From NCBI GenBank assembly GCA_024639765.1, contig JAHEHU010000013.1, forward strand, positions 1 through 48,451: a stretch of 48,451 nt of DNA, in the 5' to 3' direction. Position 1 is the stretch's first letter, and each line of letters begins with the position of its first letter. The notes under the pieces were generated by a model. It made no database searches and was not told the DNA's origin. It worked only from the letters and a program-made list of their open reading frames with translations. The stretch comes from Eudoraea sp. (lineage in GTDB: Bacteria > Bacteroidota > Bacteroidia > Flavobacteriales > Flavobacteriaceae). Of this stretch, positions 17,069-24,279 are shown piece after piece. A program made the position numbers and the translations under genes.

Positions 17069-18178
17069 TTAGGTAAGGGTGTTGATCACTTTTGACAATC
17101 TTTCAGTGATATCTTCGATACTTCCAATACCGTTCACACTGTGAAACTTGTTCTGAGCATCGTAGTATTCTTTTAAAGGAGCCGTTTTCAGATTGTATTC
17201 TTCAAATCTATTTCTGATCTTATTTTCATCCTGGTCATCTGGGCGACCGCTGCTTTTACCGCGTTCCAGCAATCGTTCAATAAGCACTTCATCATCAGCC
17301 TCCAAGGCAATTGTAGCATGAATTTTCATGTCCTTGGTCTCTAAGAAATTATCCAGCGCTTCAGCCTGTGCCGCAGTCCTGGGGAACCCGTCGAAAATAA
17401 ATCCGCTCGCTTCAGAATTCTTCTCTACCTCATCTTTTAACATACTTATGGTTACCTCATCTGGCACCAGATCTCCTTTATCCATGTATGATTTAGCCAA
17501 TTGGCCCAGCTTGGTATTATTCTTAATATTGAAGCGGAATACATCACCTGTGGATATGTGTTTCAGATTGTATTTTTCTTTCAGATATCCGGCCTGCGTA
17601 CCTTTTCCGGCACCAGGTTTTCCAAATAAAACAAGATTGATCATATGAGTTTGGTTAATTTGATAGACATCGCGCAAATTCCTTCCTAGTTCCTTATAAT
17701 CCAGACCATATCCTACTATAAATTTATCCGGAATTTCCAGGCCAACGTAGTCAATGGTATACTCACCATTATAGACCTCAGATTTGAAGAACAGACTAGC
17801 GATCTTAAAGTTCCTGACATTGGTATTCGAAAAAATATGTACTAATTCCTGAAGTGTTCTTCCTGTATCAATTATATCCTCCAGGATAATTACATTCCTT
17901 CCTTCTATAGTATCAGGAACCTCTAATAGTGTTTCAACAATTCCAGTGGATGTTAATCCACTATACGAACTCAATTTCACAAAAGACACTTCACAAGGAT
18001 GGGGATAAAATTTCAGGAAATCTGAAACAAACTTAAAAGCGCCGTTGAGGACCCCTACAAAAATTGGCACGTCATCTTTGTAATCTTCGGCAATTTCTTC
18101 TGCCATACGTTTTACCGCAGCCAGAATTTTTGCCTCAGACAAAAACAACTCAAAATTTGTATTGTGAATCTTTATCAA
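17069..18178 (-). CDS. Fused hypoxanthine phosphoribosyltransferase - adenylate kinase
   Basis: One uninterrupted frame of 369 residues encodes two enzymes. Residues 1-175 are a type I phosphoribosyltransferase with VGVLNGAFKF, KLSSYSGLTSTG and the PRPP motif ILEDIIDTGRTL (98-109), giving IMP/GMP from hypoxanthine/guanine. Residues 179-369 are a complete short-LID adenylate kinase (P-loop GKPGAGKGT 186-194, FDGFPRT, LLERGKSSGRPDD). No stop or frameshift separates them. Met179 (17644) could start a separate 191-residue Adk. Its 5' context is A-rich but the strong Bacteroidota promoter is missing, so a fusion product is the simplest reading. The start is TTG at 18178; no in-frame ATG precedes the conserved HPRT N-terminus. 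Confidence 0.88.
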   Translation of the reverse strand: MIKIHNTNFELFLSEAKILAAVKRMAEEIAEDYKDDVPIFVGVLNGAFKFVSDFLKFYPHPCEVSFVKLSSYSGLTSTGIVETLLEVPDTIEGRNVIILEDIIDTGRTLQELVHIFSNTNVRNFKIASLFFKSEVYNGEYTIDYVGLEIPDKFIVGYGLDYKELGRNLRDVYQINQTHMINLVLFGKPGAGKGTQAGYLKEKYNLKHISTGDVFRFNIKNNTKLGQLAKSYMDKGDLVPDEVTISMLKDEVEKNSEASGFIFDGFPRTAAQAEALDNFLETKDMKIHATIALEADDEVLIERLLERGKSSGRPDDQDENKIRNRFEEYNLKTAPLKEYYDAQNKFHSVNGIGSIEDITERLSKVINTLT

Positions 18179-18201
18179 CGTACTGTCATCGTTTAGGTGG
18201 G

Positions 18202-18209
18202 CAAAGATA
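18202..18209 (-). promoter_or_regulatory. -7 box for the hpt-adk operon
   Basis: TATCTTTG on the minus strand matches the TAnnTTTG box exactly and lies 23 bases before the TTG start. A clear TTTG at the usual spacing upstream is not seen, so the -33 element is weak or absent. Confidence 0.45.
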
Positions 18210-18242
18210 ACACATTGAGTTCTCTTTTTGATGGCGCTTCCC

Positions 18243-18271
18243 TTGGTTTATAAGATTTAGATGTATTTTTG
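18243..18271 (+). promoter_or_regulatory. Promoter for purK-purE
   Basis: TTG (18243-18245), an 18-base spacer and TATTTTTG (18264-18271), an exact TAnnTTTG. It gives a leader of about 37 bases before the purK ATG at 18313. No purine riboswitch-like structure is evident in the leader. Confidence 0.65.
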
Positions 18272-18312
18272 TGAAAAGACTACCCTGTAGCATACTTTAA
18301 AAAACAGCCTTT

Positions 18313-19467
18313 ATGAATTATTTTTCTTCCCGTTTTACTTTAGGAATATTGGGAGGTGGTCAATTGGGTAAAATGCTGTTATATGAAACACGAAAATGGG
18401 ATATTACCACCACGGTCATGGACCCTTCTGATGACGCCCCTTGTAAAATAGCGTGTAATAAATTCATTCAGGGAGATCTAATGGATTTCAAAGCAGTGTA
18501 TGACTTTGGAAAATCTGTGGATGTACTTACCATAGAGATCGAAAATGTGAATACAGATGCTCTGGAAAAATTGGAGGAAGAAGGAATACGTGTTTTTCCA
18601 TCCCCAAAGGAACTCAGGATTATTCAGAACAAGATCACCCAGAAATTATTCTATGTAGATCACAATATTCCTACTGCACCATTTTCTCGTTTTGCTTATA
18701 CGAGTGAGATCAAAGAAAGTATTGCCCACGGCGGGTTAAAATTACCTTTTGTTTGGAAAAGCGCACAGTTCGGATATGATGGACAGGGTGTTAAGATCAT
18801 CAAGGAGGTTTCAGACCTAAAGGACCTTCCCAATGTAGAATGCCTGGCGGAAGATCTGATTCCCTTTAAAACCGAATTGGCAGTTATAGTAGCCAGAAGT
18901 ACAAGCGGGGAGATCGCAACATATCCGGTAGTGGAAATGGAATTCCACCCCGAGGCAAATCAGGTGGAATATGTTTTGTGCCCTGCAAGAATAGATGATA
19001 AGGTGGCCCAAAAAGCCAGGAATATTGCCCTGAAGATATCTGAGGAATTAAAGCACACAGGGCTTCTTGCTGTTGAAATGTTCCAAACTGAAGATGATGA
19101 GGTTTTGGTAAATGAAGTGGCCCCAAGGCCGCATAATAGTGGTCATTATAGTATAGAGGCCAGCTATACGAACCAGTTTGAGCAGCACCTCCGCTGCATT
19201 TTAGGACTTCCTCTTGGCATGACTGACAGTAAGGTAGCCGGAGTAATGGTGAACTTGGTGGGAGCCGAAGGATATGAGGGTGACGTTCACTACAATCACA
19301 TTGAGGAAATATTAAAATTAAAAGGAGTAACTCCGCATATTTACGGAAAAACAAAAACGAGACCCTTTCGAAAAATGGGGCATGTCACTATAGTCAATAA
19401 AGACATGGCAGAAGCTAGAAAAATAGCGCAAGAAGTAAAAGAAACCATCAAAGTAATAAGTACGTAA
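18313..19467 (+). CDS. purK: 5-(carboxyamino)imidazole ribonucleotide synthase
   Basis: A 384-residue ATP-grasp enzyme that converts AIR, bicarbonate and ATP to N5-CAIR in purine synthesis. The N-terminal Rossmann-like start GILGGGQLGKML, the ATP-grasp central region (PFVWKSAQFGYDGQG near residues 149-163) and the hallmark NEVAPRPHNSGHYS are all present. The C-terminal domain ends with HIYGKTKTRPFRKMGHVT. Length is normal. The purE gene starts 5 bases after the stop, so the two consecutive steps are co-expressed. It diverges from hpt-adk, placing purine synthesis and salvage side by side. Confidence 0.96.
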   Translation: MNYFSSRFTLGILGGGQLGKMLLYETRKWDITTTVMDPSDDAPCKIACNKFIQGDLMDFKAVYDFGKSVDVLTIEIENVNTDALEKLEEEGIRVFPSPKELRIIQNKITQKLFYVDHNIPTAPFSRFAYTSEIKESIAHGGLKLPFVWKSAQFGYDGQGVKIIKEVSDLKDLPNVECLAEDLIPFKTELAVIVARSTSGEIATYPVVEMEFHPEANQVEYVLCPARIDDKVAQKARNIALKISEELKHTGLLAVEMFQTEDDEVLVNEVAPRPHNSGHYSIEASYTNQFEQHLRCILGLPLGMTDSKVAGVMVNLVGAEGYEGDVHYNHIEEILKLKGVTPHIYGKTKTRPFRKMGHVTIVNKDMAEARKIAQEVKETIKVIST

Positions 19468-19472
19468 GAATT

Positions 19473-19958
19473 ATGAGTAAAGTAGCCGTTGTCATGGGAA
19501 GCACAAGCGATCTTCCGGTAATGCAGGAAGCCGTTGATATCTTAAAGGGATTTGATATTGAGGTAATGGTCGATATCGTTTCAGCACATAGAACCCCTGA
19601 AAAATTGTTTGAATTTGGGCGATCTGCTCATCAAAACGGCTATACCGTGATCATTGCCGGAGCAGGAGGAGCTGCCCATTTACCTGGAATGCTGGCCTCC
19701 TTGTCCCCTCTCCCCGTCATTGGGGTCCCTATAAAAAGCAGTAATTCCATTGACGGCTGGGATTCTGTCTTGTCTATTCTTCAAATGCCTGGCGGGGTGC
19801 CGGTTGCTACCGTAGCACTAAATGGAGCCAAGAATGCAGGTATATTAGCAGCGCAGATCATAGGTAGTCAAGATTCCTGTGTACGAGATAAGGTCATTTT
19901 TTATAAAGAAGGCCTTAAAGAAAAAGTAATTCAAGGGGCCAAAAAAATAAAAAAGTAA
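19473..19958 (+). CDS. purE: N5-carboxyaminoimidazole ribonucleotide mutase
   Basis: A 161-residue class I PurE, which moves the carboxylate of N5-CAIR to give CAIR. Motifs: MGSTSDLPVM at residues 8-17, SAHRTPEKL near 39-47 with the catalytic His, the glycine-rich AGAGGAAHLPGML near 68-80, and SLSPLPVIGVP. The substrate-binding loop GVPVATVALNGAKNAG follows. Length is typical of the stand-alone enzyme. It lies 5 bases behind purK. A 109-base gap separates it from the M3 peptidase gene. Confidence 0.96.
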   Translation: MSKVAVVMGSTSDLPVMQEAVDILKGFDIEVMVDIVSAHRTPEKLFEFGRSAHQNGYTVIIAGAGGAAHLPGMLASLSPLPVIGVPIKSSNSIDGWDSVLSILQMPGGVPVATVALNGAKNAGILAAQIIGSQDSCVRDKVIFYKEGLKEKVIQGAKKIKK

Positions 19959-20067
19959 CATTCTTATATAATACAACAGAGAACACAGACGTAAATTCCC
20001 TAATTCCTGCCCCTGATAATTTTAGGGTAATTTTCGCAATCCTAACCATAAAAATTGCATCCAATAC

Positions 20068-22101
20068 ATGAAGAATTTATTGCTGGCACCTTTTGACAAA
20101 GCACCTTTCGAGCATATTGAAACAGCTCATTTTAAACCGGCCTTTGAGAAAGCACTTAAAGAAGCTAGAGCAGAAATAGATCATATCACCACGTCTAAAG
20201 AAGATCCTACTTTTGAGAACACCATTGAAGCACTGGAATTCTCTGGAGCTCATTTAGATAGGTTATCCAGTGTTTTCTTTAATTTGAATTCTGCAGAAAC
20301 CAACGAGGAACTGCAGCAATTGGCACAGGAAATTTCTCCGATGCTCACAGAGTTCAGTAATGACATAGCACTTAATACGCCCCTTTTTAAAAGAGTAGAG
20401 ACCTTATACCATAGTAAGGAAACGTTATCCTTATCCGGGGAACAGCATATGCTACTGGATAAAAAATACAAGCATTTCAGCAGGAACGGGGCGCATCTTC
20501 CAGAGGAAAAGAAACAGAGGTTGCGAGCTATTGACAAAGAACTGGCACAACTGAAGTTAACTTTCGGTGAACATATCCTTGCAGAGACCAATGCTTATGA
20601 ATTGCACCTTACCCAGGAAGAACAAGTAGATGGTTTGCCAGAAGGAGCCAGGGAAGCAGCTTCCCAACTGGCAGTTTCCAAAGGCAAGGAAGGATGGCTG
20701 ATCACCCTGGACTATCCCAGCTATATCCCTTTTATGACCTACGCCACCAACAGAGATCTTCGTAAAAAATTAGCAATCGCTTTTGGGAGCAAGGGATTTC
20801 ACAAGGACAAACTAGATAATCAGAAAATTGTTTTGAAGATCGTGAACTTACGTCATGAACGTGCAACCTTATTGGGTTACAATTCGCATGCTCATTTTGT
20901 GCTTGAGGAAAGGATGGCGGAAACTCCCGAAAAAGTTCAATCGTTCCTTGAAGAACTGTTGGAAAAGGCCAAACCAGCAGCTGAAAAGGAATTTGAGGAA
21001 CTAAAGGATTTTGCGAGGCAAGAAGAGGGGGTCAGTGATCTTTATAAATGGGATGCCAGCTATTACGGCGAGAAATTAAAACAAAAGCGATTTGATCTGG
21101 ATGATGAGAAATTAAAACCTTATTTCAAATTAGAAAAGGTAATTGACGGTGTATTCAGTATATCCCATGCTCTATTCGGAATATCATTTAAAGAAGTTTA
21201 TGATGTAGAAACCTATCACAAGGATGTAAAAACCTATTTGGTCACTGATGAACAAGGGGGAGAAATAGCTTTACTGTATGCCGATTTTCATCCCAGGCCC
21301 GGTAAAAGAGGTGGTGCCTGGATGACTTCATACAAACCTCAGTATCGGAAAAACGGGGTTAATGAACGCCCTCACATATCTATTGTCTGTAATTTTACCA
21401 AACCAACCCAGAGCAAACCATCTCTTTTAACCTTTAACGAGGTCACTACCCTTTTTCATGAATTTGGCCATGCATTACACGGTATGTTGGCAAACACTTC
21501 ATATCCCAGTCTTTCGGGTACATCTGTCTACTGGGATTTTGTGGAATTACCAAGCCAAATCATGGAAAACTGGTGTTTTGAGAAAGAGGCATTAGAATTA
21601 TTTGCACACCATTATGAGACGGGGGAATTGCTTCCTATGGATATGATCACCAAGATTAAGGAATCAGCAAATTTCCAGGAAGGGATGGCAACCCTCAGAC
21701 AATTGCGTTTTGGATTTCTGGATATGGCCTGGCATGCAAAGGACCCTTCGACTATAACGAATGTTAAAGAGCATGAACTTCATGCGTTCAGGAACACGCT
21801 ATTGTACCCCGATACTCCTGAAACCTGTATGAGTACTGCCTTTGCACATATTTTTCAAGGGGGATATTCAGCAGGATACTACAGCTACAAATGGGCTGAA
21901 GTACTAGATGCAGACGCCTTTGCTTACTTTAAGGAACAAGGGATATTCAATAAGGAAGTGGCACAAAAATTCAAGGACTATATCTTGAGTAAGGGAGGTA
22001 CAGAAAAACCAATGAAACTATACAAGAAATTCAGAGGGAGTGAACCCAAACTCGACGCCTTACTGGAACGAGCCGGATTACTCAAAAAAACGGGTGCATA
22101 A
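20068..22101 (+). CDS. M3 family metallopeptidase (oligopeptidase A / dipeptidyl carboxypeptidase type)
   Basis: A 677-residue thimet-oligopeptidase-family zinc peptidase that degrades short peptides, probably in the cytoplasm since there is no signal peptide. The zinc motif HEFGHALHG begins at residue 464 (H464, E465, H468), and the third ligand glutamate is in DFVELPSQ about 25 residues later. The N-terminal helical half (PFDKAPFEHIETAHFKPAFE) and the C-terminal AHIFQGGYSAGYYSYKWAEVLDADAF block are diagnostic. I cannot separate the PrlC/OpdA and Dcp subgroups with certainty. It sits alone on the plus strand after purE. Confidence 0.93.
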   Translation: MKNLLLAPFDKAPFEHIETAHFKPAFEKALKEARAEIDHITTSKEDPTFENTIEALEFSGAHLDRLSSVFFNLNSAETNEELQQLAQEISPMLTEFSNDIALNTPLFKRVETLYHSKETLSLSGEQHMLLDKKYKHFSRNGAHLPEEKKQRLRAIDKELAQLKLTFGEHILAETNAYELHLTQEEQVDGLPEGAREAASQLAVSKGKEGWLITLDYPSYIPFMTYATNRDLRKKLAIAFGSKGFHKDKLDNQKIVLKIVNLRHERATLLGYNSHAHFVLEERMAETPEKVQSFLEELLEKAKPAAEKEFEELKDFARQEEGVSDLYKWDASYYGEKLKQKRFDLDDEKLKPYFKLEKVIDGVFSISHALFGISFKEVYDVETYHKDVKTYLVTDEQGGEIALLYADFHPRPGKRGGAWMTSYKPQYRKNGVNERPHISIVCNFTKPTQSKPSLLTFNEVTTLFHEFGHALHGMLANTSYPSLSGTSVYWDFVELPSQIMENWCFEKEALELFAHHYETGELLPMDMITKIKESANFQEGMATLRQLRFGFLDMAWHAKDPSTITNVKEHELHAFRNTLLYPDTPETCMSTAFAHIFQGGYSAGYYSYKWAEVLDADAFAYFKEQGIFNKEVAQKFKDYILSKGGTEKPMKLYKKFRGSEPKLDALLERAGLLKKTGA

Positions 22102-22110
22102 CCCCCCCTT

Positions 22111-22458
22111 TTACTCAGATTTGTAAGCGTCATACCCACCGGTGAGATCAATGGCTTTATACCCCAAAGAATCTAACAGAGCGGATGCCTTGGCACTCCT
22201 TCCTCCTTTTTTACAGTACACATAGAGTGTATGTTCTTTGGGAACCACTTTCAGCTGATCAACAAAATCGGTATCATACCAATTAATGTTTACTGCATTT
22301 TCGAGGTGTCCTTCGGCAAATTCCTCAGGGGTTCTTACATCCAGCAACGTATAGTCCTCCAGATCTTCCTGGGAAAATTCAGTGATAGGTAATGTATTGG
22401 TGTTACCACACCCTACTGCAAGTATGGCTAAAAAGAGAGTAATAAAGAATTTTTTCAT
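22111..22458 (-). CDS. Rhodanese-like lipoprotein
   Basis: A 115-residue lipoprotein (lipobox AVGC, Cys17) carrying one rhodanese domain. The ATG at 22458 gives a normal signal peptide. The domain has the TLLDVRTPEEFAEGHLENAVNI start (residues 37-58) and the active-site loop CKKGGRS beginning with Cys82. Single-domain rhodaneses handle sulfur, selenium or arsenate chemistry, and an envelope-anchored form could act on periplasmic sulfur species; no specific substrate can be inferred. It is convergent with the M3 peptidase gene, 9 bases away, and divergent from the sigma factor gene. Confidence 0.9.
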   Translation of the reverse strand: MKKFFITLFLAILAVGCGNTNTLPITEFSQEDLEDYTLLDVRTPEEFAEGHLENAVNINWYDTDFVDQLKVVPKEHTLYVYCKKGGRSAKASALLDSLGYKAIDLTGGYDAYKSE

Positions 22459-22506
22459 CGCTTTGAGTTGTATGTCAAAGGTATCTAATTTCATTAAAAA
22501 ATCGCT

Positions 22507-22514
22507 TACTTTTG
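22507..22514 (+). promoter_or_regulatory. -7 box upstream of the sigma factor gene
   Basis: TACTTTTG matches TAnnTTTG exactly and ends 12 bases before the ATG at 22527. It covers an in-frame TTG, which argues against that codon as the start. No clear TTTG lies at the normal distance, so it may be weak or depend on an activator. Confidence 0.45.
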
Positions 22515-22526
22515 AGATGTATAAAA

Positions 22527-23093
22527 ATGGCTAAGTCTAACAATACATTACAACCTAATACCTGGGTAGAAGCCCATGCAGACTACCTCTTCAACTACGC
22601 TATAGTGAGGGTCAGCGATGAAGAAATAGCTAAGGACCTTATACAGGATACTTTTATCGCAGGATTAAAATCAGCTAAGAATTTCAAAGGTCAGGCTACT
22701 GAACGGACATGGCTTATTGCTATCTTAAAGAGGAAGATCATTGATCATTACCGAAAGATAAACTCTAAAAAGGGAAAGGCAGAAGTTAGAATACAGTACA
22801 ATCCCAATTCAGATTCGGATGGTAACTGGCTGGAGGAACAAGTAGCGGATCCGGGCAGTATTGTGGAAAATGATGCCCTGGAAAATGAAGAATTAGGCCT
22901 CGCTATACAGATGTGCATAGACCAATTACCACTGAATCAGCGGAAAGTATTTACCATGAAGACCGTTCGCGGACTTTCAACTGAAGATATTTGTAAAGAA
23001 CTCAACATAAATCCGTCTAACCTATGGGTAATGATCCATAGAGCCCGCACAGCCCTTATGGGTTGCCTTAACCAAAATTGGTTTACACTATGA
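22527..23093 (+). CDS. Sigma-70 family (ECF-type) RNA polymerase sigma factor
   Basis: A 188-residue alternative sigma factor with only regions 2 and 4. Region 2 spans about residues 10-75 (YLFNYAIVRVSDEEIAKDLIQDTFI, then ATERTWLIAILKRKIIDHYRK). Region 4 spans about 125-183, with the helix-turn-helix LSTEDICKELNINPSNLWVMIHRAR. The linker is rich in Ser and Asp. It reads from ATG at 22527; an in-frame TTG five codons upstream falls in the promoter box. The stop overlaps the start of a small Cys/His protein gene (ATGA, 23090-23093), which is the usual sigma/anti-sigma layout. The target promoters and inducing signal are unknown. Confidence 0.92.
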   Translation: MAKSNNTLQPNTWVEAHADYLFNYAIVRVSDEEIAKDLIQDTFIAGLKSAKNFKGQATERTWLIAILKRKIIDHYRKINSKKGKAEVRIQYNPNSDSDGNWLEEQVADPGSIVENDALENEELGLAIQMCIDQLPLNQRKVFTMKTVRGLSTEDICKELNINPSNLWVMIHRARTALMGCLNQNWFTL

Positions 23094-23317
23094 TTTCATG
23101 TGATGAAGCCTCCGTGATTTGCAGTAAAACTCAATACAAAGAGGCTGGTTTATGGGAAAAACTAAGGTTAAAATTACATCTGCTGTTTTGCCGAACCTGT
23201 TCTGTTTTTTCCAAAAAGAACAAACAACTCACTTCCTTAATGGGAAAGGCCAACATACGTGTAATGAGCGACTCGGAAAAAGAAGTATTAAAGCAAACAA
23301 TTGAGAAGTTACTCTAA
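23090..23317 (+). CDS. Small zinc-anti-sigma (ZAS)-like protein
   Basis: A 75-residue protein whose start overlaps the sigma factor stop (ATGA). It contains the H-x3-C-x2-C pattern in HLLFCRTC, with earlier cysteines in MISCDEASVIC, resembling the zinc-binding ZAS fold of anti-sigma factors. It has no membrane segment, so it would be a soluble, possibly redox- or metal-sensing regulator. The helical C-terminal half ends with EKEVLKQTIEKLL. The genetic position and the motif support an anti-sigma role; binding to the sigma factor is inference. Its stop overlaps the convergent membrane protein gene by four bases (CTAA). Confidence 0.72.
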   Translation: MISCDEASVICSKTQYKEAGLWEKLRLKLHLLFCRTCSVFSKKNKQLTSLMGKANIRVMSDSEKEVLKQTIEKLL

Positions 23318-24138
23318 AAAAAATTCACACTTCCCCATAAAATTAGTACCCATAAAATAGGGAGCGCCTCTACCCAGAAAGAACTAAAATACCTGGGTTG
23401 TTCTTTGGGCATAAAGATCATAAGTGCTCCTAAAGAAAGCAGTATTAATGTTTTGTTGAAGATCTCAAGGACTGACAGATCAACCTTTAAAAAGGTCATA
23501 AAAAAACATAGGGAACACAAAAAGACACCTACAATTCGGGTTTTCCTGGCACCCAATCGTTGAGCTACTGTCTGTAATTCCTCAGGATCATAAAGAAGGT
23601 CCCGTATCTCAAAAGGGATCATCAGCACCAAAATGATGAGAAACCGTTGAAGAAATTCTATCCAAACATCCCATGATAGTTCTATTTGTGCTTCGAATAC
23701 CGGCAACAATACAGTGGTTCCAGACCATACAATACTAACAATGATGATCTTCAGAATGCCCAGGTTTCGAAGATTTCTTTTTCGTGGAAAAACCGGCAGG
23801 GCATAAAATGCCACAAGAAGCCCAAGAACAAGGACACCTAACCAGGTTGTTGCGCTTATAAAGGACCCAAAAAAAAGCGATATCAATAGGGCAATTACAC
23901 TAACCAATTGTATACTTCTGTGTGTAGTTTGCCTGCGTAAGAGATATTTCTTCCCATCTATGCCAAATTTGATGATGTTATAGGCAGGTATAGTTCCAAA
24001 AAAAATAAAATACAGAAGGTTTTTTTCCAGCGAAATGTTTAAGAATTGAACGGTTAAATAAACGAAGGCAATTACGGCAAAAGCCACGTGAATACTAGCC
24101 TTAACATAAAAACGGAATAAATGCCCCAGCCATTGCAT
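23314..24138 (-). CDS. Polytopic membrane protein, possibly UbiA-like
   Basis: A 274-residue hydrophobic protein with about eight or nine transmembrane segments and short loops. Weak resemblance to UbiA prenyltransferases comes from the helical pattern, a conserved-looking LPVFPRKRNLRNLG loop near residues 121-135, and an IPFEIRDLLYDPE segment near 180-192. The usual first Asp-rich NDxxDxxxD motif is not present, so a prenyl-transferase reaction is doubtful. Membrane-embedded, function unknown. It is convergent with the anti-sigma-like gene, overlapping by four bases. It diverges from gcvP. Confidence 0.55.
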   Translation of the reverse strand: MQWLGHLFRFYVKASIHVAFAVIAFVYLTVQFLNISLEKNLLYFIFFGTIPAYNIIKFGIDGKKYLLRRQTTHRSIQLVSVIALLISLFFGSFISATTWLGVLVLGLLVAFYALPVFPRKRNLRNLGILKIIIVSIVWSGTTVLLPVFEAQIELSWDVWIEFLQRFLIILVLMIPFEIRDLLYDPEELQTVAQRLGARKTRIVGVFLCSLCFFMTFLKVDLSVLEIFNKTLILLSLGALMIFMPKEQPRYFSSFWVEALPILWVLILWGSVNFF

Positions 24139-24235
24139 TAAACAAAAGTAGACAAACTGTTAATATCCGCTATTTTTCGTTAAAAACTTTAGGTCCTATA
24201 CCCTTGAAAGTGCATATTTTAAAGGAATTTATACC

Positions 24236-24243
24236 TAATTTTG
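24236..24243 (+). promoter_or_regulatory. -7 box upstream of gcvP
   Basis: TAATTTTG, an exact TAnnTTTG, lies 36 bases before the gcvP ATG at 24280. No good -33 TTTG is present at 17-23 bases. The leader shows no glycine-riboswitch-like structure that I can recognise. Confidence 0.45.
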
Positions 24244-24279
24244 TGCTCTTATTTAGACTTTACTAAAACATCCGGATTT

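Noticed and set aside
17069-18178. Possible sequencing error joining two genes
   Set aside because: The frame is clean, both domains are complete, and the junction has no homopolymer that would suggest a frameshift; the fusion is kept as real, with Met179 noted.
18884-19354. 156-codon frame on the minus strand opposite purK
   Set aside because: Cys/Pro/Leu-rich sequence typical of an antisense shadow; purK on the other strand is complete and conserved.
22512-22526. TTG at 22512 as the sigma factor start
   Set aside because: It lies inside the TACTTTTG promoter box, so the ATG at 22527 is the better start.
24139-24279. Possible glycine riboswitch upstream of gcvP
   Set aside because: I found a -7 box but no conserved glycine-aptamer core or paired stems in the leader of about 30 bases.
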